A stretch of DNA of 33,734 nucleotides from CAZSNT01 sp964607765 (lineage in GTDB: Bacteria; Verrucomicrobiota; Lentisphaeria; Oligosphaerales; JABHEG01), in contig CAZSNT010000117.1 in the NCBI GenBank assembly GCA_964607765.1, forward strand, positions 1 to 33,734, read 5' to 3'. The notes beneath the pieces were generated by a model, which was not told the origin of the DNA, searched no databases, and worked only from the letters and a program-made list of their open reading frames with translations. Below, in pieces: positions 31,017-33,734 of this stretch. How positions within the stretch are numbered: position 1 is the first letter of the stretch; every line of letters begins with the position of its first letter. A program made the position numbers and the translations under genes.

Positions 31017-33304
31017 TCGCTGCGTCGTGTACCCCGGAACACGGCGCCCCCGCTGGCCGTGACGTAGATGATGCGGTCGTCGAGCAAGTCCACCTGACAC
31101 GATTTGGGGCGCCAATGCGGGAAGGGGAGACGCGCCCACGTGTCGCCGCCGTCCGTGCTGACGTGCAGCGCGGAGTTGTTGTAACCTGTGGCGTAAACGG
31201 TGTCGGGATTGCCCGGGTGGAAGTGCACGCACGAGACATCGTGCGGCAGCACCTCCTGCCACGTTGCGCCATTGTCCGTGGTCCGCATCAGTGCACGCCC
31301 CGCGTAGAGCGCGCCGCAGCGCGCGACGAAGACCGTGTCGGGCCGGTCGGGGCGGACTGCGACGCTCCAGGCGCTGCCGAACTTGCCCTTGACGATGTCG
31401 CGCCAGCTGCGGCCGCCGTCGCGGCTGCGGAAGACGTGTGTCTTTCCGAGGGTGAACGTTGTCAACACGCCATCCCTGCTGCGGTGCAGGCCGAAGTACA
31501 GGGCGTCGGGCAGCAGGCCGTCCGCACGACGCTCCCATGTTCTGCCGTGATCCGAGCTCTCGAATACGCCCTTGGAGAAGTGCGATACCCACAGGTGACG
31601 GCGGTCGACCGGTGAGTCGGGGTTCAGAACAATGCCGGTGATCAGGCCTTTCGGGAGCCCTTTACAGTCGTCTCCCCAGGAGTCCCAACCCCAGCTGGCG
31701 CCGAAGTCGTCCGAGCAGACCAAGCCGCCCCAGTCCCTGGCCTGCTTGATATAGTGCCCGCCCTTCATGGGGATGTCGTGCGCGACACTCCCGCCTGCCC
31801 AAACACGCTCCGGCACGTCGGGGTCGAGCAGGACGGCGTACAGGTTGTTACCCGTCCTGGGGAAGGCGGGGTGGGTCCACGTACGGCCCCGGTCCCGGCT
31901 CGTGAAACCCCAGAAGTCCATGGCTGACAGGACGTGGAGCTCGGGTTTCTTGGGGTGGATGGCGTATCCGTTGATGTTCAGCACGGGTGTGCCGCCCGTG
32001 GGAGTCGGGCCCTCCGGGTCGGCCACGTGCGCGGCGTGCATCTCCCGCCATGTCACGCCGCAGTCTTCGGTGCGGAAGTTGCGGGTCCAGTCGGTGACAA
32101 CCATGATGTCGGCGTTGCTGTCACAGACCGCGAGGCTCCGAAGGCCGGCGAGGCTTCCCCAGCGGTTGGTGAGCCACGTCTTGGTGGCGATGTTGTAGCG
32201 TCTCATCTCCGGATGCCGGAACAGGATGGGCGTCCAGGTTCGGCCGCCGTCCTCGGTCCGGTAGAGATTGTGATGGAACGGCTCGTCGACCCCCGCCTTG
32301 CCGGGCTGCCGGTGTATCGACGTCATGATGGCAGCCGCCACCTGCGGGTTGCGGCCGCATGCACGGACCTGCCTGCACTGCGACAGCTCCTTGCCGGGAA
32401 TCGGCCCGGGCAGCCCCTGCGCGCTGGCTGGCGTCCACGTCCGGCCGCCGTCCTCGGTCACGAACAACCCTCCGGCAACCGTTGCGCCGCGCCGTTGCCG
32501 CTGCGTCGCCACGTAGACGTGGGCTGCTGCTGCAGTAACGCCACCGTCCAGGCTGACGATTGCCGGGAGTTCGGCCGGCTCGCCGCCCCCCTCCTCCCCC
32601 TCACCCGGCACGGGACGCATTCCGGGCCAGGCGCCAACGTCGATCCGCTGCCAGGTGTCGCCGCGGTCTGCGCTGCGGTACAGCGCGTCGGCGCACGCCA
32701 CGAGCAAGTCTGCCCCGTCCCGACCGACGAACAGGTCCACAATGCCCGTGCCCGGGAAGTCGGACAGGTGTTGCCACGTGTCGCCCGAGTCGGCCGTGCG
32801 GAACAAGGCGGTGCGGCCCCGTTCCCGGTAGCGGTGGAACGCCATGAGCCCGAACCGGCCGTTGATCACATCGAACGCCATGCGGTTCGGCCCACGGCAC
32901 GCCGTGTGCATGCCTGTTTCCACGACATCGTCCCACGGCCCGGCGACCGGTTCACACGTGACGCCGTAGTCGCGACTGCGGGTGAAGCCGCGATGGCGGC
33001 CGTGGAAGGCCAGACCGGGCAGGCGAGGATGCAGGAAGCCCCAACCGGCGCCCCACGTTTGCGGAATGCCGGGATGCTCGACCGCGTGCCACGTGCGGCC
33101 GGCATCCTGTGTGCGCATGGCATGGCCCATGTCGTTGGTCATGAACATCACGGCGGGGTCAACGGCCGAGATCGCCTCGATCCGGGTAACGCCGCCACCG
33201 CCCGGGCCAATCTGTTCCCACGTGTACTCCAACGCCGCCGCCGAGCCGGCCAGGGCAAGCGCGGTGACCGCGGCACAGATCAGGTGTGGTGTTTGCTCAG
33301 GCAT
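31013..33304 (-). CDS. Secreted Asp-box (BNR) beta-propeller protein, sialidase/VPS10-like fold
   Basis: The protein has 763 residues from the ATG at 33304, with AGGAG seven bases upstream; a longer frame to 33442 runs into repeats. A signal peptide covers 1-24 (ICAAVTALALAGSAAA). About eleven Asp-box motifs (S/T-x-D-x-G-x-T-W) follow, including RTQDAGRTW, RTADSGDTW, RSADRGDTW, VTEDGGRTW, RTEDGGRTW, RSRDGGRSW, RTTDNGATW and STDGGDTW. Known: such repeats build sialidases, GH74 xyloglucanases and sortilin-type propellers. I see none of the sialidase arginine-triad context (no FRIP box), so an enzyme cannot be claimed. A Gly/Glu-rich insert (PGEGEEGGGEPAE) lies in one blade. Its role is probably glycan or protein binding outside the cell. 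It is convergent with the HEAT/CBM gene. Confidence 0.85.
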   Translation of the reverse strand: MPEQTPHLICAAVTALALAGSAAALEYTWEQIGPGGGGVTRIEAISAVDPAVMFMTNDMGHAMRTQDAGRTWHAVEHPGIPQTWGAGWGFLHPRLPGLAFHGRHRGFTRSRDYGVTCEPVAGPWDDVVETGMHTACRGPNRMAFDVINGRFGLMAFHRYRERGRTALFRTADSGDTWQHLSDFPGTGIVDLFVGRDGADLLVACADALYRSADRGDTWQRIDVGAWPGMRPVPGEGEEGGGEPAELPAIVSLDGGVTAAAAHVYVATQRQRRGATVAGGLFVTEDGGRTWTPASAQGLPGPIPGKELSQCRQVRACGRNPQVAAAIMTSIHRQPGKAGVDEPFHHNLYRTEDGGRTWTPILFRHPEMRRYNIATKTWLTNRWGSLAGLRSLAVCDSNADIMVVTDWTRNFRTEDCGVTWREMHAAHVADPEGPTPTGGTPVLNINGYAIHPKKPELHVLSAMDFWGFTSRDRGRTWTHPAFPRTGNNLYAVLLDPDVPERVWAGGSVAHDIPMKGGHYIKQARDWGGLVCSDDFGASWGWDSWGDDCKGLPKGLITGIVLNPDSPVDRRHLWVSHFSKGVFESSDHGRTWERRADGLLPDALYFGLHRSRDGVLTTFTLGKTHVFRSRDGGRSWRDIVKGKFGSAWSVAVRPDRPDTVFVARCGALYAGRALMRTTDNGATWQEVLPHDVSCVHFHPGNPDTVYATGYNNSALHVSTDGGDTWARLPFPHWRPKSCQVDLLDDRIIYVTASGGAVFRGTRRSD

Positions 33305-33383
33305 CAGTCCGCTCCTCACGTTACTCGGTGTGTTCTGGGTCAACATAGCATCAGATGACAGGACCAGCGCGTGCCGCCCCGCC

Positions 33384-33690
33384 GTAGCCCGGGTCTCCTG
33401 ACCGGGTGGTCGTGTTGTACAACGATATACGCCGCATGACAAGAGTCCCGGCTCACGAGAGCCGGGCTACGGGGGGCGATGCGGCCCCATGCCGTTGTCC
33501 GGGTCTCCTGACCCGGGTGGTCGTGTTGTACAACGATATACGCCGCATGACAAGAGTCCCGGCTCAGGAGAGCCGGGCTACGGGGGGCGATGCGGCCCCA
33601 TGCCGTTGTCCGGGTCTCCTGACCCGGGTGGTCGTGTTGTACAACGATATACGCCGCATGACAAGAGTCCCGGCTCAGAAGAGCCGGGCC
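33384..33690. repeat. 111-bp tandem repeat, 2.8 copies, with paired hairpins
   Basis: Three units begin at about 33384, 33494 and 33605, with periods of 110 and 111 bp and very few differences. Each unit carries CCGGGTC-TCCT-GACCCGG (one base shorter in the first copy), then a palindrome GTTGTACAAC, then CCCGGCTC-AGGA-GAGCCGGG (the third copy has AGAA). The two hairpins have complementary loops and thus opposite orientation, the arrangement of BIME/REP pairs. The array fills most of the 430 bp upstream of the Asp-box gene; 33691-33734 shows nothing else. Confidence 0.93.
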
Positions 33691-33734
33691 TGGCGTTTGG
33701 ACATTTGGCCATGGCCCTCGCTCGGGCGCACGAG

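Noticed and set aside
29825..31615. 596-residue open frame on the plus strand
   Set aside because: It is a frame-shadow of the carbohydrate-binding-like gene that runs on into the antisense of the Asp-box gene, with no recognisable domains.

Overview
The window is high-GC bacterial DNA, most likely from an uncultivated member of the PVC group, with Planctomycetota the best guess. The reasons are the protein families I recognise (DUF6785/DUF6784 membrane protein, DUF6717, DUF5703, DUF3472, Tat-exported FAD oxidoreductase, bacterial serpins), frequent GTG starts, and many dispersed palindromic and tandem repeats. A run of 100 Ns (8247-8346) inside a tandem repeat shows that this is a scaffolded draft assembly. 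I see no rRNA, tRNA, CRISPR array or complete insertion sequence. All family names come from reading the translations, not from a search.

Layout. (1) 172-6458, minus strand: an apparent carbohydrate operon with its own sigma70-like promoter. An IclR regulator is translationally coupled (GTGA overlap) to a secreted DUF5703/GH95-like protein, followed by a secreted 936-residue protein with an N-terminal beta-propeller whose size and architecture recall GH150 lambda-carrageenase. (2) 6887-8038, minus: a GNAT/autoinducer-synthase-like acyltransferase fused to a cyclic-nucleotide-binding domain, preceded by a 19-bp tandem repeat that contains the assembly gap. (3) 8505-22738, minus: about 14 kb of short, tightly packed genes, nearly all with a signal peptide, lipobox or membrane segments. 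They include a membrane NlpC/P60 peptidase, a degenerate membrane-anchored serpin-fold protein, a membrane alpha/beta-hydrolase, a GH18-like TIM-barrel protein, a true inhibitory-type serpin, a glycerophosphodiester phosphodiesterase, a metallophosphoesterase, a DUF6717 protein, a DinB-like protein, a frameshifted lipoprotein and several membrane proteins of unknown function. (4) 23175-33304: alternating strands, with a DUF6785/6784 membrane protein (+), an FAD oxidoreductase plus DUF3472 operon (-), a HEAT-repeat/carbohydrate-binding-like gene broken by one extra base (+), and a secreted Asp-box (BNR) propeller (-).

Working together. The outer parts look like polysaccharide or glycoside capture and degradation. 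The inner 14 kb looks like an envelope cassette mixing a cysteine peptidase, two serpin-fold proteins and hydrolases; the coupled serpin-like/hydrolase pair directly downstream of NlpC/P60 is the best candidate for an undescribed functional unit. Intergenic space is dominated by repeats: a 35-bp tandem repeat, a hairpin element at 6705-6852, the 19-bp plus 8-bp composite repeat at two loci, a 134-bp direct repeat pair, a 213-bp nested inverted repeat and a 111-bp tandem with paired hairpins. Two convergent gene pairs overlap by exactly four bases through their stop codons.
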